Positions 15,539 through 23,708 of a stretch of 64,000 nt of DNA are shown piece after piece. The stretch lies in NCBI GenBank assembly GCA_902779125.1, contig CACZAC010000003.1, forward strand, positions 62,001-126,000, in the 5' to 3' direction. Origin of the DNA: an uncultured Bacteroidales bacterium. GTDB lineage: Bacteria; Bacteroidota; Bacteroidia; Bacteroidales; Muribaculaceae. Position 1 is the first letter of the stretch; every line of letters starts with the position of its first letter. The notes under the pieces are model-generated. The model did not search any database and had not been told where the DNA came from. It worked only from the letters and a program-made list of their open reading frames with translations. The position numbers and the translations under genes are program-made.

Positions 15539-17539
15539 ATGAAGAAAACAATTCTTGCCGTCATCACTATGGCGGCGTTAGCTACTACCGCAATGGCACA
15601 AAACAGCAATTTCAACTACTCGGTGGACCGCTTTGCTGACATCGAGGTGCTTCGTTACCAGGTGCCCGACTTTGAGAAACTGTCACTCAAACAGAAGGAG
15701 CTGGTCTATTACCTCACCGAGGCTGCCCTTAACGGCCGTGACATCCTCTTTGACCAGAACTGCAAGTACAACCTGATGGTTCGCCAGACGCTGGAGGACA
15801 TCTACCGCAACTACAAGGGCAACAAGACCGATAAAGATTTCATCGCCTTTGAGAAATACCTGAAGCAGGTGTGGTTCGGCAACGGTATCCATCACCACTA
15901 CTCGATGGACAAGTTCACGCCCGAATTCTCCAAGAATTTCTTTGACAAGCAGTTCGCTGCCCTGCCAGGTGCCGACAAGCGCGCTGGAGAGAAGAAAGTG
16001 CTCGACCGCATCCTCTTCGACCCCAGCTTCATGGCTAAGCGTGTCAACCAAGCCGACGGCCAGGACCTCATCCTCACCTCTGCCTGCAACATGTATGAGG
16101 GAGTTACCCAAAAGGAAGTCGAGGACTACTATAATGCCATCAAGGACACCACCGACCTGACGCCCATTTCCTATGGTCTGAACTGCAAGGTGGTGAAACG
16201 CAACGGCAAAGTCGTAGAAGAGCCTTACAAAGTGGGCGGCCTGTATAGCAAAGCCATCGAAAAAATCGTTTACTGGCTGCAGAAAGCCGCTACCGTGGCC
16301 GAGAGCCCTGCCCAAGAGGCTTATATCAACGAGCTTATCAAGTTCTACCAGACTGGCTCGCTGAAGACCTTTGACGATTACAGCATCATGTGGGCTGAAG
16401 ATACTCAGGACCAAGTGGACTTCATCAACGGCTTTATCGAGAGCTACGGTGACCCCCTGGGCATGACCGGTTCATGGGAGGGCATGGTAAACTACCGCAA
16501 CGAAACCGCCTCACACCGCACCCAGGTAATCAGTCAAAACGCCCAATACTTTGAGAGCAATTCGCCCGTTGACAACCGATTCAAGAAGAAAGAGGTCAAG
16601 GGCGTTAGCGCCAAGGTCATCACCGCCGCTATCCTGGCTGGTGACAGCTATCCCTCGACACCCATCGGCATCAACCTGCCCAACAGCAACTGGATTCGTG
16701 CCGCACATGGTTCGAAGTCGGTAACCATCGAGAACATCACCGATGCATACAACCAGGTGGCTGCAGGCAACGGCTTCAACGACGAGTTTGCTTGGAGCAA
16801 TACCGAGATTGAACTGATGAAGAAGTATCTTGCCCTTGCCGACAACCTGCACACCGACCTGCATGAGTGTCTGGGACATGCCTCCGGACAACTGCTCCCC
16901 GGCGTTGACCCCGATGCCTTGAAGGCTTACGGTTCATGTCTTGAAGAGGGTCGTGCCGACCTGTTCGCTCTCTATTACCTTGCCGACCCCAAGTTGGTTG
17001 AACTCGGCATCATGCCCAACATGGAAGCCTACAAGGCTGAATACTACAAGTATATCATGAACGGCCTGTTGACACAGCTCACCCGCATCGAGCCGGGCAA
17101 GGATATCGAGGAGGCACACATGCGCAACCGCAAGTTCATCAGCGAGTGGTGCTACCAGCAGGGTAAGAAAGACAACGTCATCGAGTACGTGAAGCGCGAC
17201 GGCAAGACCTTTGTCCGCGTCAACAACTATGAAAAGCTGCGTGACTTGTTTGCCCAGTTGCTCGGCGAGGTACAGCGCATCAAGAGTGAGGGTGACTTTG
17301 AGGCTGGACGCCAGCTTGTCGAGACCTACGGCGTGAAAGTTGACCCCGCTATCCACAAGGAAGTGCTTGCCCGCTACGAGGGCCTGAACATTGCACCCTA
17401 TAAGGGTTTTGTGAACCCCATCTACACTCCGGTGTATGACAAGAACGGCAAACTCATTGATGTGAAAGTATCCTACACCGAGGGTTACATCGACCAGATG
17501 TTGCGCTACGGTCAAGACTACTCTCCCCTGACCCACTAA
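15539..17539 (+). CDS. Dipeptidyl peptidase III-like M49 zinc peptidase, exported
   Basis: M49 enzymes release dipeptides from peptide N-termini. The 666-residue protein carries a signal peptide (MKKTILAVITMAALATTAMA), so it acts in the periplasm or outside, unlike cytosolic eukaryotic DPP III. The hallmark zinc motif HExxGH reads HECLGH at residues 442-447, and the second motif EEGRAD follows at 469-474 and supplies the third zinc ligand; the family usually has EECRAD here. Downstream conserved parts (IEEAHMRNR, YGQDYSPLTH end) fit Bacteroidetes members. The gene is followed by a strong hairpin. It would help use dietary or host peptides. Confidence 0.93.
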   Translation: MKKTILAVITMAALATTAMAQNSNFNYSVDRFADIEVLRYQVPDFEKLSLKQKELVYYLTEAALNGRDILFDQNCKYNLMVRQTLEDIYRNYKGNKTDKDFIAFEKYLKQVWFGNGIHHHYSMDKFTPEFSKNFFDKQFAALPGADKRAGEKKVLDRILFDPSFMAKRVNQADGQDLILTSACNMYEGVTQKEVEDYYNAIKDTTDLTPISYGLNCKVVKRNGKVVEEPYKVGGLYSKAIEKIVYWLQKAATVAESPAQEAYINELIKFYQTGSLKTFDDYSIMWAEDTQDQVDFINGFIESYGDPLGMTGSWEGMVNYRNETASHRTQVISQNAQYFESNSPVDNRFKKKEVKGVSAKVITAAILAGDSYPSTPIGINLPNSNWIRAAHGSKSVTIENITDAYNQVAAGNGFNDEFAWSNTEIELMKKYLALADNLHTDLHECLGHASGQLLPGVDPDALKAYGSCLEEGRADLFALYYLADPKLVELGIMPNMEAYKAEYYKYIMNGLLTQLTRIEPGKDIEEAHMRNRKFISEWCYQQGKKDNVIEYVKRDGKTFVRVNNYEKLRDLFAQLLGEVQRIKSEGDFEAGRQLVETYGVKVDPAIHKEVLARYEGLNIAPYKGFVNPIYTPVYDKNGKLIDVKVSYTEGYIDQMLRYGQDYSPLTH

Positions 17540-17565
17540 TTCACGGTAAGGAATACATTGATACC

Positions 17566-17607
17566 AACGAGGAGGCGGCTACCAGCAAAATGGTGCGCCT
17601 CCTCGTT
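17566..17607 (+). terminator. Terminator after the M49 peptidase gene
   Basis: The arms 17566-17577 and 17596-17607 (AACGAGGAGGCG and its complement) form a 12-bp stem with an 18-nt loop directly after the stop codon. Only a short U-run follows. Confidence 0.6.
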
Positions 17608-17620
17608 TCATATCAAAAAA

Positions 17621-17652
17621 ATTGCAAGATTGTCACATTTTCATTATATTTG
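17621..17652 (+). promoter_or_regulatory. Promoter of the GH20 gene
   Basis: ATTG (17621-17624), 20 nt, TATATTTG (17645-17652) matches the Bacteroidetes consensus with one mismatch in the upstream box, 30 nt before the start codon. Confidence 0.6.
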
Positions 17653-17682
17653 CGACAAAATTCTTTTAATAACAGATAACAA

Positions 17683-19329
17683 ATGAAACATTTGATGATT
17701 AGCCTGCTGGTGGCAATAGTTGCCATGACAGCAACAGCACAGGGAAATAAGGCAGATTATCGGGTGGTACCACTGCCCGACAGAATTGACGGTATCAAAG
17801 GGGCTGATTTCAGGCTGACAGAGCAATGCCTGGTCAACTATCCTGCAGGAGACCGCAACATGGAGCGTAACGCAGCCATGCTGAGCCAGTATGTCGAGGA
17901 AATGACAGGTATGCATCTGAGCACCCGACCCACAGTCAATATGAAAGACCGCACGGGCAACATTTCGCTGATAATTGACCCGAAAATGAATGGCGATGAG
18001 GCATACAGTATCCTCGTGACGCCCAAGGGCATTGAAATCAGTGGTAGAACGGCAGCAGGAGTTTTCTTTGGCATTCAGACTCTGCGCAAGTCGCTGCCCG
18101 TGGGCACCGCTCAGGCCATCAACCTGCCTGCAGCACAGTTAGTATCTAACCCACGCTTCGGATACCGCGGCATGCACCTGGATTGCTCACGCCATTTCTT
18201 CCCCGTTGCCACTGTCAAGCGCTATCTTGACATCATGGCGCTGCACGGCATGAACCGCCTGCATTGGCACCTGACCGATGACCAAGGCTGGCGTGTGGAA
18301 ATCAAGAAATACCCCCGACTTGCCGAAGTAGGCGGCTGGCGCAATGGCACCACGCTGGGGCACAACTCCCCGGTTAATGACGGCATCCGCTATGGCGGCT
18401 ACTATACCCAAGAGGAAATCCGCGACATTGTACGTTATGCCGCTGACCGCTACATCACCATCATTCCCGAAATCGATATGCCGGGACATATGCTGGGCGC
18501 CCTTGCCGCCTATCCTGAGTTGGGATGTACAGGTGGCCCTTACGAGGTTTGGGGCAAATGGGGCGTTACCGATGATATCTTGTGCATGGGCAAAGACCAC
18601 ACGCTGCAATTTGTCAAAGACGTACTCGATGAGGTGATGCAACTGTTCCCAGGAGAATACATCCACATCGGCGGTGACGAGTCTCCCCGCGTTCGTTGGC
18701 AGGAATGCCCCCTGTGCCAGCAGCGCATCAGGGACTTAGGAATTAAGAGTGTAGGCAAAAAGAGCGCCGAAGCCCTGTTGCAAGGCTGGTTCACGACCCA
18801 GATTCAGGACTATCTGGCAGCACATGGACGTCGCATCATCGGATGGGACGAGCTACTGGGCTGTGACGTGGACCCGTCGGCCACCATCATGTCGTGGAGA
18901 GGAGCCGAGCCTGGAGCAGAAGGTGCAAAACTCGGGCATGACGTGGTCATGACGCCTGTAGGCCCATTGTACTTTGATTATTACCAGACCAGCAACACAT
19001 GGAACGAGCCAACTGCCTTCGGTGGCTGTAATACGCTCAAGAAGGTCTATAACTTCGAGCCTGTAGCCGAAGACCTCCCCTCCGACAAGCGACATCACAT
19101 CCTCGGTGCACAAGCCAACCTGTGGACAGAATACGTCACCTGTGAGCCGCAAGTCCAGTATCAGGTTCTCCCGCGCATGGCTGCACTTGCCGAGGTGCAA
19201 TGGATTCAGCCCGAGGCCAAGGACTATCAGGACTTCAAAACGAGGCTGACACGCCTTGTAGACATCTACAAGCTCTACCAATGGACCTATCGTGCAAAGA
19301 GCCTCGTCGAGGAAGAGGAAGAGAAATAA
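17683..19329 (+). CDS. GH20 beta-N-acetylhexosaminidase, exported
   Basis: GH20 enzymes remove terminal beta-linked GlcNAc or GalNAc from glycans by substrate-assisted catalysis. The 548-residue protein has a signal peptide (MKHLMISLLVAIVAMTATAQ), then the small alpha/beta domain GH20b (about 25-150). The catalytic TIM barrel starts at RYRGMHLDCSRHFF-like sequence (GYRGMHLDCSRH) near 165. The catalytic pair lies in HIGGDE, Asp332-Glu333, with supporting motifs LHWHLTDDQGWRVEIKKYP and PEIDMPGH. The C-terminus ends in a run of glutamates. Periplasmic or surface location is expected, with host mucin or N-glycans or bacterial aminosugars as substrates. It stands alone between two hairpins, so it is likely a single-gene transcript. 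Confidence 0.95.
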   Translation: MKHLMISLLVAIVAMTATAQGNKADYRVVPLPDRIDGIKGADFRLTEQCLVNYPAGDRNMERNAAMLSQYVEEMTGMHLSTRPTVNMKDRTGNISLIIDPKMNGDEAYSILVTPKGIEISGRTAAGVFFGIQTLRKSLPVGTAQAINLPAAQLVSNPRFGYRGMHLDCSRHFFPVATVKRYLDIMALHGMNRLHWHLTDDQGWRVEIKKYPRLAEVGGWRNGTTLGHNSPVNDGIRYGGYYTQEEIRDIVRYAADRYITIIPEIDMPGHMLGALAAYPELGCTGGPYEVWGKWGVTDDILCMGKDHTLQFVKDVLDEVMQLFPGEYIHIGGDESPRVRWQECPLCQQRIRDLGIKSVGKKSAEALLQGWFTTQIQDYLAAHGRRIIGWDELLGCDVDPSATIMSWRGAEPGAEGAKLGHDVVMTPVGPLYFDYYQTSNTWNEPTAFGGCNTLKKVYNFEPVAEDLPSDKRHHILGAQANLWTEYVTCEPQVQYQVLPRMAALAEVQWIQPEAKDYQDFKTRLTRLVDIYKLYQWTYRAKSLVEEEEEK

Positions 19330-19362
19330 AGAAGTCAGTAGATACCCTTTGAAACAATAAGA

Positions 19363-19405
19363 ATTCCCGCAGATGTTGATGCTTGACACATCCATCTGCG
19401 GGAAT
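19363..19405. terminator. Bidirectional terminator between GH20 and nhaD
   Basis: The arms 19363-19375 and 19393-19405 (ATTCCCGCAGATG and its complement) form a perfect 13-bp stem with a 17-nt loop between two convergent genes. T-rich sequence follows on the plus strand. Confidence 0.75.
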
Positions 19406-19436
19406 ATTATTCTTTAATGATTGACGGCTGAAGTCT

Positions 19437-20774
19437 CTATCCTCCTACTTGCATGAAGAACGGGAGCATGCTCTCCAGACAAATGATGATGATGCCAGCT
19501 ACATAACCAGCAAGCGCCAGGAGCGATATCTTCTTCACATACCAGAAGAAAGGTATTTTCTCAATGCCCATGGCCACAACACCAGCCGCCGAGCCGATAA
19601 TCAGCAGCGAACCGCCCACACCGGCACAGAACGTCAACAGATGCCAGAACAATCCGTCCTCGACAAATGTCAACAGATAGGGATCAACCGTACCAGCGGG
19701 AGCCATTCCCTCGAACATCTTGATGCACGCCGAAACAAGCGGCACATTATCGACGATTGATGACAGAGCGCCAATGATAGAGGTCATGAGCACAGGCTCA
19801 TGAATTCTGGTGTTCATCTCATCGGCCAACGTGTTCAGCACGCCGACCTCGGAGAGTGCAGATACTGCCATCAGGATGCCCAAGAAAAACAGGATGGTCG
19901 GCATGTCGATGGTGTGCAAAGCCGAAGAAACACGTCCACCCATCTTGGAGTCAATCTTGAAGCGCTTCACCCAAATCTCGGTAACACCCCAGATTACGCC
20001 CAGTGAAAGCATAATGCCCATGAAGGGAGGCAGTCCCGTCAGCGTCTTGAATACCGGCACAAACAGCAGACCTGAGATACCGATAATCAGCATAGCCTTG
20101 CTCAAGTGAGGATGCCGCTCATGCAGCCCTGGATTCTTGTCGGCCATTCTAGTGATGGTCTGCATCTTGCCTTCCTTGATAAAGTACTGTGCAATGAAAA
20201 CTGGAACCACCATAGCCACGATGCTGGGGATGAGCAGGTTGATAATCAGACCAACAGATGACACTTTCTCGTCCATCCACAACATGATGGTGGTCACATC
20301 ACCAATGGGAGAGAATGCGCCACCAGCATTGGCAGCAATGACAATGAGTCCGGCAAAAAGCCAACGGTCCTTTTGATCGCTGAGCAGACGACGCAACATC
20401 ATCACCATGATAATCGTGGTGGTCATATTGTCGAGCACAGCCGACATGACAAACGACAAGCTACACAAAATCCACAACAGGTGGCGCTTGCTCTTGGCAT
20501 TGATATTCTCGGTGATAAACGAGAATCCACCGTATCGGTCAATAATCTCGACAATGGTCATTGCGCCAATCAGGAAAACAACAATCTCACAAGTGTCTCC
20601 CAACTGTGTCACAATTCCCTCATGGATGTGAGGATTGTCACCCATCAAGGCATAAATGGACCACATAATGCCGCAGGTGAGCAAAGCAAAAGTCGCTTTA
20701 TTGATATGGAGAGGATGTTCCAATGCGATCAGCAAGTAGCCAATCACAAAGACAACTATCATCGCTGCTATCAT
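19437..20774 (-). CDS. nhaD: NhaD-type sodium:proton antiporter
   Basis: NhaD exports sodium in exchange for protons at the inner membrane and belongs to the ion transporter superfamily. The 445-residue protein is almost wholly hydrophobic with about 11-13 predicted membrane helices. It starts MIAAMIVVFVIGYLLIALEHPLHINKATFALL, a typical NhaD N-terminus. Conserved polar stretches within helices are seen at SAVLDNMTTTI, AANAGGAFSPIGDVTTIMLW and SSIVDNVPLVSA, which carry the inverted-repeat aspartates and prolines expected for ion binding. The DUF4293 gene lies upstream on the same strand, 74 nt away. No regulatory RNA is evident in the gap. Confidence 0.92.
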   Translation of the reverse strand: MIAAMIVVFVIGYLLIALEHPLHINKATFALLTCGIMWSIYALMGDNPHIHEGIVTQLGDTCEIVVFLIGAMTIVEIIDRYGGFSFITENINAKSKRHLLWILCSLSFVMSAVLDNMTTTIIMVMMLRRLLSDQKDRWLFAGLIVIAANAGGAFSPIGDVTTIMLWMDEKVSSVGLIINLLIPSIVAMVVPVFIAQYFIKEGKMQTITRMADKNPGLHERHPHLSKAMLIIGISGLLFVPVFKTLTGLPPFMGIMLSLGVIWGVTEIWVKRFKIDSKMGGRVSSALHTIDMPTILFFLGILMAVSALSEVGVLNTLADEMNTRIHEPVLMTSIIGALSSIVDNVPLVSACIKMFEGMAPAGTVDPYLLTFVEDGLFWHLLTFCAGVGGSLLIIGSAAGVVAMGIEKIPFFWYVKKISLLALAGYVAGIIIICLESMLPFFMQVGG

Positions 20775-20848
20775 CGCCGTAAATCAGTGTTAAAAATTCG
20801 GATCTAATCAAGTAACCATAAGTAAGCCAACAGATAGAGTAACCAGGG

Positions 20849-21298
20849 TTATCTCAATCGGTCGGCATCACGCAGTTTTTTCTTGTCATTGGACATGGCC
20901 TTGTGAGCCAGCATGAGGAAAATGATGGAAAGTACAGGCAGGATAAGATACCATTGCCAAATCATTGAAACACCATCCCGACTGCCGATGACACATGCCT
21001 GAACACCAATGGCAACCAGCATAGCCAACCCAATGATAATATCTACAAAACATACCGTCATCTGGCGCTGCAGATTCTTGAACAGGAAGATGTCCACGAT
21101 TGCCAAGAATACAATGAGGATGATGAGCATGAGCATCAACGGGTCGATGTGTGTCACACCAACCTTGCCAGCCTCAAGTGCGCCATACACAAAATCACGA
21201 CCACCCAGTTGGAATGACAGGGCGGGGAAAAATGCGAACACTGCCATCAGGATTATCGCGATGAGCAGATAAACGGATTGGATACGTTGGATTACCAT
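20849..21298 (-). CDS. DUF4293 family membrane protein
   Basis: The 149-residue protein has four predicted membrane helices (near 8-25, 48-68, 80-100, 115-135) and begins MVIQRIQSVYLLIAIILMA, the conserved start of the Bacteroidetes DUF4293 family, whose function is unknown. A short lysine- and arginine-rich tail ends on the cytoplasmic side. A -7 box lies about 40 nt upstream on the minus strand. Confidence 0.88.
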   Translation of the reverse strand: MVIQRIQSVYLLIAIILMAVFAFFPALSFQLGGRDFVYGALEAGKVGVTHIDPLMLMLIILIVFLAIVDIFLFKNLQRQMTVCFVDIIIGLAMLVAIGVQACVIGSRDGVSMIWQWYLILPVLSIIFLMLAHKAMSNDKKKLRDADRLR

Positions 21299-21335
21299 AA
21301 TTTGAAGTGTTTTTTATTGTTTTGTTATTTGGCGG

Positions 21336-21343
21336 CAAAAATA
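21336..21343 (-). promoter_or_regulatory. -7 box of the DUF4293 gene
   Basis: TATTTTTG on the minus strand fits TAnnTTTG; no clear -33 TTTG is found. It lies in a divergent promoter region shared with the TPR gene. Confidence 0.45.
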
Positions 21344-21406
21344 CGGAAATTTTTCAATAATGAACATAAATACTGAAGAAATTTCGCTCAAAATGACAAT
21401 AATTGC

Positions 21407-21414
21407 TAAATTTG
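21407..21414 (+). promoter_or_regulatory. -7 box of the TPR-dnaG operon
   Basis: TAAATTTG fits TAnnTTTG, 51 nt before the start codon; the upstream box is weak (TTTC at 21382). Confidence 0.45.
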
Positions 21415-21464
21415 CATACGATTTGCAGATGTTGTAACCATACAATGAGTAAATAGGATAACAA

Positions 21465-23678
21465 ATGACCAAACTAGAGATAGAAAACATCCATCGACAA
21501 GCGACGCTATTCCTAGATAATGCCGAAGTGAGTGAAGCATTTGAGACCGTGGGCAAACTTAGCCATGAGCTAAGTCGCGCCGACATCAACGATGAGTTGG
21601 AACGGCTGCACATGTCCTATATGTTCATGCTCAAGTATCTGGAACAAGGCGTGATGGACCCACAACGGGATGAGATATTATCCAAAATCCTGCAATCGCT
21701 GTACTCCCTTAACGATCAATGCTTTATCGGGTTAATGGAGCAAACCAGTCCCGAGGTGTTTTATGCCCGTCGCCGTGAACTTGCAGGCGTTTCCTTGATT
21801 TCCATCATCGAAGAATACCGGAAAGAGCTGCAGCAACTGTCGTTGGTGAAGTCTTTGCCTAACGAGGAAAGTGACAATCATGCCATTTTGGCACACCTGC
21901 GTCAGGCCGAAGAACTGGAAACAAAGCTTTTCAACCGTGTGTGGTCATCATTACCCCTAAGTGCCGAAGACGCCAACAGCTTGAAACTGTGCATCAACGG
22001 CGACATCCTGCCTGTTCATACCCGTTGTCTGCTGGTTGCGGCATTATTCCTGGGGTTGATGAAATTCTATGACGAGAGCAAACTGCTCATCATGCTGGAG
22101 GCATACTCACTCAGCGATGAGCCTCTTGTCCAATTGCGGGCCTTGACCTGTGCGATGCTTGCCATGCTAGCGCACAAGAAACGCATCATCACGTCTAAGG
22201 CCATTCAGTCGCGACTGTCCACAATGCAGGACATGTCAGAATTTAAGCAGGACTTGTGGAGTATCCAAGTACAATTGGCACGGTCACGCAATACCGAGAA
22301 TGTCAAGGAGAGGGTGCGCAACGATCTCATTCCCAATATCATGAAGATGAGACCTGACATCATCGACAAACTCAAAGACAAAGATTCCCAAGTTATCGAC
22401 TTGAGCGATATAGAGGCTAATCCCGAGTGGCAGGATTGGCTCGACCAGAGCGGCATCACCCGTCGCATCGAAGAATTCAATGCCATGCAGATTGAGGGCA
22501 GCGACGTTTTTATCGCGACATTTGCCCACTTGAAGACCTTCCCGTTCTTCAAAACACTGAGCAACTGGTTCCTTCCATTTTATGCCGCCCACTCGTCGGT
22601 TGTCGAGAACCTGGGCGCCAGCAAGATGGCCCTTGCTGAAGTTGTTCAGCATGCGCCCTACCTGTGCAACAGTGACAAGTATTCGTTCTGTCTCTCGCTA
22701 GGCGCACTGCCCGAGTCGCAACGCACGATGATGTCGGCACAGCTTGAGGAACAAAATGCCGCCCTCAATGAGGCCAAGCAAGCCGAGTTGCCCGACGAGC
22801 GCAAACAGCGTGTCAGCATCGTGAACGCCTTTGTGCAGGACCTGTACCGGTTTTTCAAACTATTTTCGCGTCGTCGCGAGTTCATTGCTGTGATGGACAA
22901 TCCCGGCATTGACATGACCGAGTGCCTGCAACTGACTCATGTCACGCGGGATGCCCACGTGCTGGAACTATTGGGCACACTCTATTTCAAGAACGCTTTC
23001 TATGAAGATGCCATCAAGTGCTTCAGCCGACTGGAAGAAATCGATGATGCCACCGATGACCACATCTACCAAAAAATCGGTTTCGCCTATCAGAATGCCG
23101 GCAAGACGGAGCAAGCGCTCAACTATTACAAGCGGTATGAACTGCTGCACGAAGAAGACGCCTGGAACATGCGTCACATCGCTGCCTGCTACCGCGCACT
23201 AGGAGAGTTTGATAAGGCGCTGGACTATTACCGTCGCGTCGAGGCATTGACACCAGACAACGTGTCTCTCACACTGACCATCGGTCATGTGCTGCTCGAA
23301 CAGAACCGCACCAATGAGGCATTACAGCAATACTTCAAAGCCGACCTGATGGACAACTCTAAACACCGTGCGTGGAGACCTATTGCCTGGTGTTCCTTCC
23401 TGTTGAACGACTATGAGCGTGCCATCGATTATTATGACCGAATCGCACGCGACGACAAACCGTCGGCCCAAGATCTGCTTAACCGTGGCCACGTGCTGCT
23501 GTGCCAAGGCAAGACCCAAGAAGCCATCAATACCTATCGCGAATCCCTGAACCTGATGGGCGGCGTTACTAAGAAATTCCGCAATGCGTTCAAGGGCGAT
23601 GCCTTGGAGCTGAGACTTCACGGCGTGTCGGCAGTTGACCAGGCACTCATACCCGATGCAGTGTGCTCTCAGAAATAA
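21465..23678 (+). CDS. Tetratricopeptide-repeat protein upstream of dnaG
   Basis: The 737-residue cytoplasmic protein is helical throughout. The first 450 residues show no family I recognise. About residues 495-670 hold consecutive TPR units (LYFKNAFYEDAIKCFSRLEE; IGFAYQNAGKTEQALNYYKR; ACYRALGEFDKALDYYRRVE; GHVLLEQNRTNEALQQYFKA; CSFLLNDYERAIDYYDRIAR; GHVLLCQGKTQEAINTYRES). There is no signal peptide or membrane helix. It precedes dnaG by 30 nt on the same strand, so the two are probably co-transcribed. A scaffold role is likely from the repeats, but the partner is unknown. Confidence 0.88.
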   Translation: MTKLEIENIHRQATLFLDNAEVSEAFETVGKLSHELSRADINDELERLHMSYMFMLKYLEQGVMDPQRDEILSKILQSLYSLNDQCFIGLMEQTSPEVFYARRRELAGVSLISIIEEYRKELQQLSLVKSLPNEESDNHAILAHLRQAEELETKLFNRVWSSLPLSAEDANSLKLCINGDILPVHTRCLLVAALFLGLMKFYDESKLLIMLEAYSLSDEPLVQLRALTCAMLAMLAHKKRIITSKAIQSRLSTMQDMSEFKQDLWSIQVQLARSRNTENVKERVRNDLIPNIMKMRPDIIDKLKDKDSQVIDLSDIEANPEWQDWLDQSGITRRIEEFNAMQIEGSDVFIATFAHLKTFPFFKTLSNWFLPFYAAHSSVVENLGASKMALAEVVQHAPYLCNSDKYSFCLSLGALPESQRTMMSAQLEEQNAALNEAKQAELPDERKQRVSIVNAFVQDLYRFFKLFSRRREFIAVMDNPGIDMTECLQLTHVTRDAHVLELLGTLYFKNAFYEDAIKCFSRLEEIDDATDDHIYQKIGFAYQNAGKTEQALNYYKRYELLHEEDAWNMRHIAACYRALGEFDKALDYYRRVEALTPDNVSLTLTIGHVLLEQNRTNEALQQYFKADLMDNSKHRAWRPIAWCSFLLNDYERAIDYYDRIARDDKPSAQDLLNRGHVLLCQGKTQEAINTYRESLNLMGGVTKKFRNAFKGDALELRLHGVSAVDQALIPDAVCSQK

Positions 23679-23708
23679 ACCACAACCCAAAACTGAAACC
23701 AACAGCTG